From Mesorhizobium sp. INR15 (GTDB taxonomy: Bacteria > Pseudomonadota > Alphaproteobacteria > Rhizobiales > Rhizobiaceae): 64,000 nt of DNA. The first letter of the stretch is position 1; every line of letters starts with the position of its first letter. Shown piece by piece: positions 41,923 to 50,388 of the stretch. The notes below the pieces were generated by a model, which did not search any database, was not told the DNA's origin, and saw nothing but the letters and a program-made list of their open reading frames with translations. Where the stretch lies: the NCBI RefSeq assembly GCF_015500075.1, contig NZ_CP045496.1, positions 3,606,001-3,670,000 on the forward strand, read 5' to 3'. Made by a program: the position numbers and the translations under genes.

Positions 41923-42264
41923 ATGCCCTCGCTGAGCTTGCGGATAAACCTCGATCCCGATGGACGCATCGGTCCCGGAAAGATCGAACTCTTGGAGCAG
42001 ATCGCTGCCTTCGGCTCGATCTCGGCTGCCGCGCGCGGCATGGCGATGTCCTACAAACACGCCTGGGACCTGGTCGAGGACATGAACCGTGTGTTCGGCA
42101 AGCCGCTGGTCGCGGCACAAACCGGCGGCAGGAAAGGCGGCGGTGCACAGCTGACGTCGGTGGGCCTGGCCGTGGTCAGCCGCTTCCGCGCCATCGAACG
42201 GGCGGCTGCTTCGGCGGCGGCGACGCATATGGAAGCTCTGCAGGCGGAAATCGACGCGGGTTGA
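41923..42264 (+). CDS. modE: ModE-like winged-helix regulator lacking the molybdate-binding domains
   Basis: This 113-residue protein matches the N-terminal DNA-binding part of ModE: RIGPGKIELLEQIAAFGSIS, then YKHAWDLVEDMNRVFGKPL and the TGGRKGGGAQLTSVG wing. ModE of E. coli has two further TOBE domains that bind molybdate; here the protein stops after the winged helix. Such short forms exist in many proteobacteria. It lies 87 bases after modC on the same strand and probably regulates modABC and mop, possibly with Mop as the molybdate sensor (inference). Confidence 0.88.
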   Translation: MPSLSLRINLDPDGRIGPGKIELLEQIAAFGSISAAARGMAMSYKHAWDLVEDMNRVFGKPLVAAQTGGRKGGGAQLTSVGLAVVSRFRAIERAAASAAATHMEALQAEIDAG

Positions 42265-42443
42265 GGTCGGCTGACAACTCTGCCCCAGCGGGTGACCAAC
42301 GCCATCTGCTGCTTGTCCCGCGAGTCGCGCACGTTTCCTCTGAGGCACGGCGCATGCCCACAGTGAAATTTTCGAAAAGATAAATGTCATTTTAAGACTA
42401 TTCGCTGAATAAATCTGTGCCAATTTCGGCGCGAGTGTTCGAA

Positions 42444-43376
42444 ATGACATTGGACAAATTTGAGAATTACAAAGCCAGAAGGCTGTTCCTATTTTCCATA
42501 TTTGTCATATCCCTGGTCAGCGTCGCGGCGTTGCCGATGTCGAAGGTCAGTGTCGATCTGCTGTCTTTCACTCCGCTTTTTTGGCCGGCCGGCATCTTTA
42601 TCGCCGTGTCCTTCTATTGCTATTTTCGCGAAATGCCGGTCTTGGCCGCGGCGCTGGAGACAGTCGGGTTTGGCCTTTTAGTTACCTTTCCCGTGTTGCT
42701 CTTGACCTATCTGGTCATTTCGCTCGACCTACCCCTGGCCGACGCCAAACTTGACGCGATGGACCGCGCTCTGGGTTTTGACTGGTTTGCTTTAATCAGT
42801 TTCGTGGATGCTCGGCCTCTCCTGGCCAAGACCTTGGATCTTGCTTATCGCTCGATCTCATTCCAATTGGCTCTTATCCCGGTTGCTCTCGTCGTTTCCG
42901 GTAGGCAACCACGGGCCTACGCCATGGTCACCGGCTATGGAATTGTCTGCGTGTTGGCTTCGGCAATCGCACTGTTTTTTCCAGCACTCGGCACATATGC
43001 CTTCTACGGATACGGCTACGACAGCGTCGTCAACATCTATCCTTATTTTGCTCTCTCTCCGGTGCCGGAGTTCATCGCCGTGCGTGAGCATGCGGCTTAC
43101 ACCGTTTCGCTCGCCAGTACTGCTGGACTCATATGTTTTCCGTCAGTGCATGCCGGCGTGGCATATATGTGCGCCTGGGCCGCATGGGATTTGAAATGGC
43201 TGCGCTATCCAATATTGGCGCTCAATGCCGTAATGGCGGTCTCGGCAATCGCCATCGCAAACCACTACCTGGTTGATATTATTTTGGGATTTGGTGTCGC
43301 CGGCCTCGCGACATCCGCCGTGACAGCTCTTTTTCTGTCATCGAAACGGCAGTCCATGGGATTGGCGCAGACTTGA
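42444..43376 (+). CDS. PAP2-superfamily integral membrane phosphatase/transferase
   Basis: This membrane protein of about 310 residues has at least six helices and the C-terminal PAP2 motifs CFPSVHAG and ANHYLVDIILG, which hold the catalytic histidines and aspartate. The arrangement with the active site in the last third resembles the AUR1/inositolphosphorylceramide-synthase-like branch of PAP2 proteins, so lipid phosphate transfer or hydrolysis at the inner membrane is likely. Start at ATG 42444; a GTG nine codons upstream is possible. Base composition is less GC-rich than its neighbours, which may indicate transfer. Confidence 0.82.
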   Translation: MTLDKFENYKARRLFLFSIFVISLVSVAALPMSKVSVDLLSFTPLFWPAGIFIAVSFYCYFREMPVLAAALETVGFGLLVTFPVLLLTYLVISLDLPLADAKLDAMDRALGFDWFALISFVDARPLLAKTLDLAYRSISFQLALIPVALVVSGRQPRAYAMVTGYGIVCVLASAIALFFPALGTYAFYGYGYDSVVNIYPYFALSPVPEFIAVREHAAYTVSLASTAGLICFPSVHAGVAYMCAWAAWDLKWLRYPILALNAVMAVSAIAIANHYLVDIILGFGVAGLATSAVTALFLSSKRQSMGLAQT

Positions 43377-43410
43377 TAACTGGACCGCGCGAGTTGGAAC
43401 AGTAACGCGG

Positions 43411-44187
43411 TCAGCTATTCCTCGGCTCGCCAGGTTTGCGCAGCAGGTAGGTGTCCATGATCCAGCCCTTGCCGTGGCGCGCTTCTTCACGGGTTCTCTC
43501 GATCTCGGCGCCGACGTCGCCCAGGCGGCCGGCGATGATGATTTCGTCGGGAGTGCCGAGATAGGCGCCCCAGTGGATGACGAGATCCTTGTCGTCCAGC
43601 GTGTTGAACGCACATTTGCCATCCAGCATGACAATGGCAGTGCCGGCGTTGTCCGGCATGCCTTCCTCGGTCAGGCGCCGGCCCGTTGTGATGAGGATAG
43701 GATCGCCGATGCGGTTCAGGGCCATCTTGTGGCTGGCGGCCAGTGACTGCACAGCGGTGATGCCGGGGATGACCTCCAGCTCGAACGCGACATTGCCTCT
43801 CAGGTGCACACGCTCGAGGATGCGCAGCGCGCTGTCATAGAGCGAAGGATCACCCCAGATCAGGAAGGCGCCACAGCCGCCGTCGGAAAGCTCATCGCTG
43901 ATCAGCCCTTCATAGATGGCGGCGATCGCCTCGTGCCAGTCGTCGACGGTCGAGCGGTATGATGAGGTTGGTTCGGCGCGCACAGGCACGTCGAACTCGA
44001 CCCGTCGCGATTTTGGGTTGGTGACGAAGCGGTCGCAGATCTGGCGGCGCAGTTCGGCGAGGTCGTTCTTCTTCGCACCCTTGTCGGGAATGAACAGGAC
44101 GTTGGCCCGGTTGAGGCCTGATATGGCCTGCACGGTCATGTGATCCGGATTGCCGGCGCCGATGCCGATGACGAGAACTTTGCGCAT
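43411..44187 (-). CDS. cobF: Precorrin-6A synthase (deacetylating)
   Basis: This 258-residue tetrapyrrole methylase methylates precorrin-5 at C-1 with loss of the acetyl group in aerobic cobalamin synthesis. The SAM-binding start is VLVIGIGAGNPDHMT; other family segments are FLIWGDPSLYDS and VIPGITAVQSLAASH. The ATG at 44187 is the family start; the open frame extends upstream without support. It stands alone, away from a cob cluster, which is common for cobF in rhizobia. Confidence 0.93.
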   Translation of the reverse strand: MRKVLVIGIGAGNPDHMTVQAISGLNRANVLFIPDKGAKKNDLAELRRQICDRFVTNPKSRRVEFDVPVRAEPTSSYRSTVDDWHEAIAAIYEGLISDELSDGGCGAFLIWGDPSLYDSALRILERVHLRGNVAFELEVIPGITAVQSLAASHKMALNRIGDPILITTGRRLTEEGMPDNAGTAIVMLDGKCAFNTLDDKDLVIHWGAYLGTPDEIIIAGRLGDVGAEIERTREEARHGKGWIMDTYLLRKPGEPRNS

Positions 44188-44339
44188 GCGCGGACTCCTG
44201 CCCGATCGGCCCGCATGTGTCCAGACCGCCACGCGTGCCCAGACCGCCTCGTCAACCCGCTGCCGAGAACCGGCGGGGGCTTTGAACGTCGCGCCGAAAC
44301 CGGTAGGGTCCAGCAATGACATTGCCGGAGGGGGCTTCG

Positions 44340-45341
44340 ATGTTGCGAACTGTTCTGACCGCCGGGTTGCTGCTCTGCGCCGCACCCGCGTTCGCCAATG
44401 ACTCGACCGCGGAACTCGGCACCGGCGGTTTGATCCTGTCGCGCAACGATGCCGTAGCCATGCAAAGCGAGGACCTCTACATCTCGCCGGACAAAGTCAC
44501 GGTCGACTATGTCTTCCGCAACAACACCGACAAGGATGTGGACTCGATCGTTGCCTTCCCGATGCCTGACATCGAAGGCGATCCGGAGGAGAGGCCGGCG
44601 CTGCCCAACGATCAGAGCGACAATTTCCTCGGCTTCGAGGTGACGATCGATGGCGTGGCGGCCAAGCCGCGGCTCGAACAGAAGGTGTTCGCGCTCGGCA
44701 TCGACATCAGTGCCGAGCTCAAGGCGCAGAATGTGCCGTTCTATCCCTTCGGCGATGCGGCCAAGGCCGCCCTTGCCAAGTTGCCGAAAGCGGTCAGCGA
44801 TGACTGGGTCAATCGCGGCATCATCATCGAGGATACCGGGGGCGACGGTTCGGAAGCGAACAAGGTCTACACGCCGTTCTGGCAATTGCGCTCGACCTAT
44901 TGGTGGCGCTCGACCTTTCCTGCCAACAAGGAGGTTCATGTCTCGCACCGCTACAAGCCGAGCGTCGGCGGCACGTCGTCGGTCAGCTTCTTCTATGACG
45001 GAAAGTTCCAGGGGCAGTACGCCGCCTACAAGACCCGCTACTGCATGGACGACACATTCGAAAACGCGGTGCGCAAGGCGGCCAAGGATGACCCGGACGG
45101 CTATCCCAAATTCTACGAGAGCCGCATTGCCTATATCCTGACCACCGGCGGCAACTGGGCGGCTGGCACCATCGGCAAGTTCAAGCTGACGGTCGACAAG
45201 GGCAACCCGAAGAGCATGGTCTCGTTCTGCGGCGACAACGTCAAGAAGGTCGGGCCAACGAGTTTCGAGATGACGGCCAAGGATTTCTATCCCGAGCATG
45301 ATATCGACATCCTCATTCTCAATCCGTCGGACAGCAACTGA
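44340..45341 (+). CDS. DUF4424-containing exported protein
   Basis: This 333-residue protein has a signal peptide (MLRTVLTAGLLLCAAPAFA, cleavage before NDSTAELG) and one DUF4424 domain, including MPDIEGDP and the conserved YTPFWQLRSTYWWRSTFPA. The family is secreted or periplasmic with unknown function. The ATG at 44340 is preferred over an upstream one because the signal peptide starts there. Its stop overlaps the ATG of the folA remnant (TGATG), so in the ancestor DUF4424 and folA were translationally coupled. Confidence 0.88.
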   Translation: MLRTVLTAGLLLCAAPAFANDSTAELGTGGLILSRNDAVAMQSEDLYISPDKVTVDYVFRNNTDKDVDSIVAFPMPDIEGDPEERPALPNDQSDNFLGFEVTIDGVAAKPRLEQKVFALGIDISAELKAQNVPFYPFGDAAKAALAKLPKAVSDDWVNRGIIIEDTGGDGSEANKVYTPFWQLRSTYWWRSTFPANKEVHVSHRYKPSVGGTSSVSFFYDGKFQGQYAAYKTRYCMDDTFENAVRKAAKDDPDGYPKFYESRIAYILTTGGNWAAGTIGKFKLTVDKGNPKSMVSFCGDNVKKVGPTSFEMTAKDFYPEHDIDILILNPSDSN

Positions 45342-45499
45342 TGCACGTCGCAATCTATGTCGCCATCGCCGAGAACGGCGTGATCGGACGGGATGCGTCC
45401 AATTGCGGCGCTTCGTCACTGGCGCAATCGAAATTGATAGGACATAGAGGTCCAATCTCATCGAAGTTGACGGCGTTTTCCCTAGCCTACGACTATTGA
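45341..45499 (+). pseudogene. folA: Remnant of the native dihydrofolate reductase gene
   Basis: The first 18 codons read MHVAIYVAIAENGVIGRD, the standard rhizobial DHFR N terminus. After that the sequence changes abruptly to unrelated, AT-richer DNA that stays open for 34 more codons and stops at TGA. The catalytic core is missing. The start is still coupled to the DUF4424 gene upstream. A different, complete DHFR gene begins 38 bases after this stop, and hflK follows, the usual neighbour of rhizobial folA. This marks the left junction of a gene replacement. Confidence 0.85.
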
Positions 45500-45536
45500 G
45501 TATGGGGATGGGCGATTGGTAGCGAAAAGAGTTCAG

Positions 45537-46187
45537 ATGCCTTCCGCAACGTCGATCGTTGCGAGAAGTTATCCAGACCACGTAATTGGAATCGAAAATA
45601 AATTGCCTTGGCACCTAGGCACCGATCTTCGGTACTTTAGGAAGAGGACCGAGGGGCATGCCATAATTATGGGCAGGCGGACATTCGAGTCGATTGGTCG
45701 GCCATTGCCAAAGCGCGAGAATATAGTTCTCTCTCGTACCCCATTGCCGGATGCTCGCGGAATAAAATGGGCTAAAGACATAGAGACCGCTCTTCTCTTG
45801 GCGGATGTCTACTCGATTTGTAATTTCAAAAAGCAATTTTTTGTAATTGGTGGCGAGCGTATATATGGGGAATTTCGGAAATATATAAATAAGGTATATT
45901 TGACCGAGGTTTTTGCTCGAATAAATGGCGATGCCAAATTCGATTGGGAATTTGATCAAAAAAATTGGCGATATTTTAAGGAAAAAGAATATCCTCGATC
46001 TGAGATTGACGACTACCCCTTTAGAATCACCACATTGCTTAGGCTAAAGCCGGAGCATAGATACGAGACCACCGACAATTTGTTGCGAGCTGACCCCGAA
46101 GTCTCTTCATTCTTGGACAGATACTCGTCAATGATAGCTCGTTCGGAGATGCATTCCGTCGAGGAGGAGCAGTTATCACTGTTCTAA
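45537..46187 (+). CDS. Horizontally acquired dihydrofolate reductase with C-terminal clamp-binding-like motif
   Basis: This 216-residue DHFR reduces dihydrofolate to tetrahydrofolate with NADPH. The core (residues 1-~170) has VARSYPDHVIGIENKLPW, the catalytic Asp in GTDLRYFRK, IIMGRRTFESIG, ENIVLSRTP and FFVIGGERIY. Typical DHFRs have 160-170 residues; here ~45 extra residues follow, ending acidic-EQLSLF, which matches the bacterial beta-clamp-binding pentapeptide QL(S/D)LF. The gene is markedly AT-rich with many ATA, AAA and AAT codons, unlike every neighbour, so it came from another genome, perhaps a phage or plasmid. Start: ATG 45537; an in-frame TTG at 45516 is less likely. It sits in the native folA position. 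Confidence 0.9.
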   Translation: MPSATSIVARSYPDHVIGIENKLPWHLGTDLRYFRKRTEGHAIIMGRRTFESIGRPLPKRENIVLSRTPLPDARGIKWAKDIETALLLADVYSICNFKKQFFVIGGERIYGEFRKYINKVYLTEVFARINGDAKFDWEFDQKNWRYFKEKEYPRSEIDDYPFRITTLLRLKPEHRYETTDNLLRADPEVSSFLDRYSSMIARSEMHSVEEEQLSLF

Positions 46188-46307
46188 GTTGCCCGAGAAA
46201 AAGCGCATCGCGTTGAAAGCGCGCTGTCGCGTCCCTATAGAAGAAACAACACTGGACTTTGCGCCGTAACACCGGCGCTTGAGGGAATTCCAAGCGAAAG
46301 GACATTC

Positions 46308-47426
46308 ATGCCCTGGAACGACAAGAGCGGCGGTGGCGGCGGCCCATGGGGTGGCGGCGGCGGCAACAATCAGGGACCCTGGGGGCAGGGCCCGAAGGGG
46401 CCGAGCGGCCCGCAGGGCTCGCCTCCCGACCTCGAGGACATTATCCGGCGCGGCCAGGACAGGCTGCGGCGCGCCCTGCCGGGTGGCGGTGGTGCAAGCC
46501 CGGCCATTTTCGCGCTGATCGCCGCCGCACTCGTAGTGCTGTGGGCGTTCAAGGCGGTTTACACGGTGCAGCCCGACGAGGTCGCGGTTGAGCTGCGCTT
46601 CGGCAAGCCGAAAGCCGAGCTCTCGCAGCCGGGCCTGCATTTCCATTGGTGGCCGCTCGAAACGGTCGAAACGGCCAAGATTTCCGAGCAGCTCGTCGAT
46701 ATCGGCGGCGGCAACACCAGCGGCAACGGCCTGATGCTTTCCGGTGACCAGAACATCGTCAACGTCCAGTTTTCGGTCGCCTATCAGGTCTCCGACCCGC
46801 GCGCCTATCTGTTTGATGTGTCGGACCCCGACGGCATGCTGCGGCAGGTCGCCGAAAGCGCCATGCGCGAAGCGGTCGGCCGCCGGCCGGCGCAGGATAT
46901 TTTCCGCGACGACCGCCAGGGCATCGCGGCATCCGTGCGTGAAATCATCCAGACGACGCTGGACGGCTACAAGGCCGGCCTCAACGTCAATGCCGTGTCG
47001 ATCGAGGATGCAGCACCGCCACGTGAGGTGGCCGATGCGTTCGACGAGGTGCAGCGTGCCGAGCAGGACGAGGACAAGTTCGTCGAGCAGGCCAACCAGT
47101 ATTCCAACCAGAAGCTCGGCCAGGCACGCGGCGAGGCCGCACAGGTCCGCGAAGACGCGGCCGCCTACAAGAACCGGGTCGTGCAGGAAGCCGAAGGTGA
47201 GGCGCAGCGCTTCATCTCGGTCTACGACGAATATGCCAAGGCGCCGGATGTCACCCGCAAGCGCCTCTATCTCGAAACCATGGAGAGGGTTCTGAAGGAC
47301 TCGAACAAGGTCATCGTCGAGCAAGGCAACGGGCAAGGCGTCGTGCCTTACCTGCCGCTGCCGGCATTGCAGCCGAAAGCGCCTGCACCAGCCCCTGCTG
47401 GTGGCGTTACGGGAGGTAACCAGTGA
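46308..47426 (+). CDS. hflK: HflK, SPFH-domain regulator of FtsH protease
   Basis: This 372-residue inner-membrane protein forms the large HflKC cage around FtsH and limits its proteolysis. The N terminus is a Gly/Pro/Asn-rich cytoplasmic tail (MPWNDKSGGGGGPWGGGG). One membrane helix follows (FALIAAALVVLWAFKAVYTV), then a periplasmic SPFH/band-7 domain (QPDEVAVELRFGK) and a coiled coil with repeated Ala/Glu motifs. The end overlaps hflC. Confidence 0.95.
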   Translation: MPWNDKSGGGGGPWGGGGGNNQGPWGQGPKGPSGPQGSPPDLEDIIRRGQDRLRRALPGGGGASPAIFALIAAALVVLWAFKAVYTVQPDEVAVELRFGKPKAELSQPGLHFHWWPLETVETAKISEQLVDIGGGNTSGNGLMLSGDQNIVNVQFSVAYQVSDPRAYLFDVSDPDGMLRQVAESAMREAVGRRPAQDIFRDDRQGIAASVREIIQTTLDGYKAGLNVNAVSIEDAAPPREVADAFDEVQRAEQDEDKFVEQANQYSNQKLGQARGEAAQVREDAAAYKNRVVQEAEGEAQRFISVYDEYAKAPDVTRKRLYLETMERVLKDSNKVIVEQGNGQGVVPYLPLPALQPKAPAPAPAGGVTGGNQ

Positions 47427-48370
47427 TGGCCAATCGTCTCCCAATCATCGCTGTCGTGGCGGCGGTCATCCTGTTCCTGCTCTACTCCTCGGTCTTCGTG
47501 GTCAACGCGCGCCAGCAGGCGCTTGTGCTCCGGTTCGGCGAGATCGTCGACGTCAAGAGCGAACCCGGCATCTACTTCAAGGCGCCGTTCTCATTCTTCG
47601 ACGCCGATACGGTGCAACTGATCGAGAACCGGGTGCTGCGCTTCGACCTCGACAACATCCGTGTCCAGGTGTCGGGCGGCAAGTTCTACGAGGTCGATGC
47701 GTTCATCGCTTATCGCATCTCCGATCCGCGCGTCTTCCGTGCGGCGGTATCGGGTCAGATCGAACTGGCCGAAGCGCGGCTGAGGACGCGTCTCGACGCT
47801 GCCTTGCGCCGTGTTTACGGTTTGCGCGACTTCGAGGCGGCGCTTTCGGAAGAGCGTGCCGTGATGATGCGCGAAGTCCGCGACCAGCTCAGGCCCGACG
47901 CGACGTCGCTCGGCCTGCAGATCGAGGATGTCCGTATCCGCAGGACCGATCTCACGGTCGAGGTTTCACAGCAGACCTACGATCGCATGAAGGCGGAACG
48001 CCTGGCTGAGGCGGCGCGGCTGCGGGCACGCGGTAACGAAGCGGCACAGCGCATCACGGCACGTGCCGACCGTGAAGTGGTCGAGATCGTTGCCGAAGCG
48101 CGAAAGGAATCCGAGATCCTGCGCGGCGAGGGCGAAGCCCAGCGCAGCGCGACGTTCGCGGAGGCCTACAAGCGCGACCCGGCCTTCTTCGACTTCTATC
48201 GTTCGATGAATGCCTATGGCACGGCGTTGGACAACACCGGGACGACCATGGTGCTGTCGCCGAATTCGGAGTTCTTCCGCTTCTTCCGGAACCCCGAGGG
48301 CAAGGAAACGCCAACGACGCCGCAACCGGCTCCCGCCGCGCCGGCGGCACAACCAGCCACCGGCCAGTAA
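47426..48370 (+). CDS. hflC: HflC, partner of HflK
   Basis: This 314-residue SPFH protein starts MANRLPIIAVVAAVILFLLYSS (membrane anchor) and continues VVNARQQALVLRFGEIVDV, typical HflC. It assembles with HflK around FtsH. Translation starts at the ATG overlapping the hflK stop (TGATG); a GTG one codon earlier is also possible. The C-terminal tail is Pro/Ala-rich. A DUF2065 gene follows six bases after its stop. Confidence 0.95.
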   Translation: MANRLPIIAVVAAVILFLLYSSVFVVNARQQALVLRFGEIVDVKSEPGIYFKAPFSFFDADTVQLIENRVLRFDLDNIRVQVSGGKFYEVDAFIAYRISDPRVFRAAVSGQIELAEARLRTRLDAALRRVYGLRDFEAALSEERAVMMREVRDQLRPDATSLGLQIEDVRIRRTDLTVEVSQQTYDRMKAERLAEAARLRARGNEAAQRITARADREVVEIVAEARKESEILRGEGEAQRSATFAEAYKRDPAFFDFYRSMNAYGTALDNTGTTMVLSPNSEFFRFFRNPEGKETPTTPQPAPAAPAAQPATGQ

Positions 48371-48376
48371 CGGCCG

Positions 48377-48565
48377 GTGGAGGATTTCTTCGCGGCCATG
48401 GGCCTGGTCCTCGTTATCGAGGGCTTGGTCTATGGCGGCTTTCCCATCTTTGCCAAGAAGCTCGCCGGCGAGGTTCTGTCGCTGCCGGAGAACGCATTGC
48501 GGATCGCCGGGCTCGTGGCGATCGCGCTTGGCGTTGGCATCGTCTGGCTGGTGCGAGGCGGATGA
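48377..48565 (+). CDS. DUF2065 small membrane protein (YjeT-like)
   Basis: This 62-residue protein has two hydrophobic helices (FFAAMGLVLVIEGLVYGGF and LRIAGLVAIALGVGIVWLV). It matches DUF2065, often found beside hflKC in proteobacteria. GTG start (MEDFFAAMG). Function unknown, but the conserved linkage suggests a part in HflKC-FtsH membrane quality control. Confidence 0.85.
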   Translation: MEDFFAAMGLVLVIEGLVYGGFPIFAKKLAGEVLSLPENALRIAGLVAIALGVGIVWLVRGG

Positions 48566-48808
48566 ACCGATTGGCCCGCGCGTGACTCCGAAAGTTCTCG
48601 GAAAGGATCGTGCGCCAATTCCAAGTGCGGTGGCGTAATTCACGCGCTCTAAAGCACGCGCGGCGCTGTAGAGGCTTCGGAATAACGGAGGATTTACACT
48701 CTGCCGATAGCCATAGCCGCAAACGTGCCGTATTTCTTGCCAACATGGCGCAACGCGGCGTTTTCGCCGCAGCGCTTTTCTCTTTCAGAAATGCCGGGAG
48801 GCTTCTCG

Positions 48809-50323
48809 ATGACATCCAACACCCTTTTGCGCGCGGCACGACGGACGTTCATCGCCGGCGCGGCCGCTCTTCTTGTCGGTGCCGTTGCCGTCCCGGCGTT
48901 CGTGACGCCGACGGTTGCCGCCGATGGGCCTGCTTCGGTCGCTGACCTAGCGGAAGGCCTGCTCGGCGCGGTGGTCAACATCTCGACCTCGCAGACGGTC
49001 AAGGGCACCGAAGGCCCGGGCGCGGTACCGATGCCGCAGCTTCCGGAGGGGTCGCCCTTCCAGGATTTCTTCGACGATTTCTTCAAGAACCGTGGCGGCG
49101 ACAAGGACAATAGCGGGCAGAAGGTGCAGTCGCTGGGCTCCGGCTTCGTCATCGATGCCGAGCAAGGCATCGTGGTCACCAACAACCACGTCATCGCCGA
49201 TGCCGACGACATCGAGGTGAATTTCTCCGACGGCATCACCTTGAAGGCGACGCTGGTTGGCACCGACACCAAGACCGACGTCGCGGTGCTGAAGGTCGAT
49301 CCGAAAGGCCACAAGCTGACAGCGGTGAAGTTCGGCGAGTCCACCAAGATGCGCGTTGGCGACTGGGTCATGGCGATCGGCAATCCGTTCGGCCTTGGCG
49401 GCACGGTGACGGTCGGTATCGTCTCGGCTCGCAACCGCGACATCAACTCCGGCCCCTATGACGACTTCATTCAGACCGATGCCGCCATCAATCGGGGCAA
49501 TTCCGGCGGCCCGCTGTTCAACAGTGCCGGCGAGGTCATCGGCATCAACACCGCGATAATTTCGCCATCCGGCGGTTCGATCGGCATCGGCTTCTCCATC
49601 CCCTCGCAGCTCGCCTCGGGCGTCGTCGATCAGTTGCGCCAGTTTGGCGAGACACGGCGCGGCTGGCTCGGCGTCCGCATCCAGCCGGTGACAGACGACA
49701 TCGCCGAGAGCCTTGGCATGAAGACAGCCAAGGGCGCGCTGGTTGCCGGCGTGATCAAGGGCGGACCGGTCGACAATGGAACCATCCTGGCCGGCGACGT
49801 GATCCTCAAGTTCGACGGCAAGGACATCCACGAAATGCGTGATCTGCCGCGCGTCGTCGCGGAAAGCCCGGTCGGCAAGGCTGTCGATGTGCTGATCGTG
49901 CGCAAGGGTGTCGAGCAGACGGTGAAGGTGACGCTTGGCCGGCTCGAGGACGGCGAAAAGCTCGCCAATGGCGAAGACGGCAACACCGACAAAAACAAGG
50001 GTGACAAGGCGCCGGCAGTTTCGACCGCTTCGGTGCTTGGCATGACGGTTGGCGAACTCAATGACGAGACACGCAAGAAGTTCAACATCGCCGCTGACGT
50101 CTCCGGCGTTGTCATCACCGACGTCAACAAGGATTCGGCCGCCGCCGAGCGCGGTATCCAGCCAGGTGAAGTGATTACCGAAATCGCGCAGGAATCGGTT
50201 GCCACGCCCAAGGATGTGATGGACCGGATCGGCGCGCTGAAGGAGCAGGGGCGCAAGAATGCGCTGCTTATGCTGGCTTCGAAGACCGGCGAATTGCGGT
50301 TTGTGACGATCCGCATGGATTAG
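48809..50323 (+). CDS. degP: Do-family periplasmic serine protease/chaperone
   Basis: This 504-residue HtrA/DegP protein degrades or holds misfolded envelope proteins. It has a signal region (RRTFIAGAAALLVGAVAVPAF), a trypsin-like domain with the triad His in VVTNNHV, Asp in KTDVAVLK and Ser in NRGNSGGP, then two PDZ domains (WLGVRIQPV and VSGVVITDVNKDSAA). The ATG at 48809 follows GGAGG; the frame extends upstream without support. It completes the hflK-hflC-degP envelope-stress group. A strong bidirectional terminator follows. Confidence 0.94.
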   Translation: MTSNTLLRAARRTFIAGAAALLVGAVAVPAFVTPTVAADGPASVADLAEGLLGAVVNISTSQTVKGTEGPGAVPMPQLPEGSPFQDFFDDFFKNRGGDKDNSGQKVQSLGSGFVIDAEQGIVVTNNHVIADADDIEVNFSDGITLKATLVGTDTKTDVAVLKVDPKGHKLTAVKFGESTKMRVGDWVMAIGNPFGLGGTVTVGIVSARNRDINSGPYDDFIQTDAAINRGNSGGPLFNSAGEVIGINTAIISPSGGSIGIGFSIPSQLASGVVDQLRQFGETRRGWLGVRIQPVTDDIAESLGMKTAKGALVAGVIKGGPVDNGTILAGDVILKFDGKDIHEMRDLPRVVAESPVGKAVDVLIVRKGVEQTVKVTLGRLEDGEKLANGEDGNTDKNKGDKAPAVSTASVLGMTVGELNDETRKKFNIAADVSGVVITDVNKDSAAAERGIQPGEVITEIAQESVATPKDVMDRIGALKEQGRKNALLMLASKTGELRFVTIRMD

Positions 50324-50360
50324 AGTCCGCAAAAGCGGACAAAGCTCTGATTGAAATGAG

Positions 50361-50388
50361 AAAAGGGCGGCTAGCGAGCCGCCCTTTT
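50361..50388. terminator. Bidirectional intrinsic terminator
   Basis: The hairpin GGGCGGCT-AGCG-AGCCGCCC, flanked by AAAA and TTTT, lies 38 bases after degP. It also contains the end of the convergent GNAT gene: that gene's TAG stop straddles the hairpin stem and loop (50371-50373). Confidence 0.85.
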
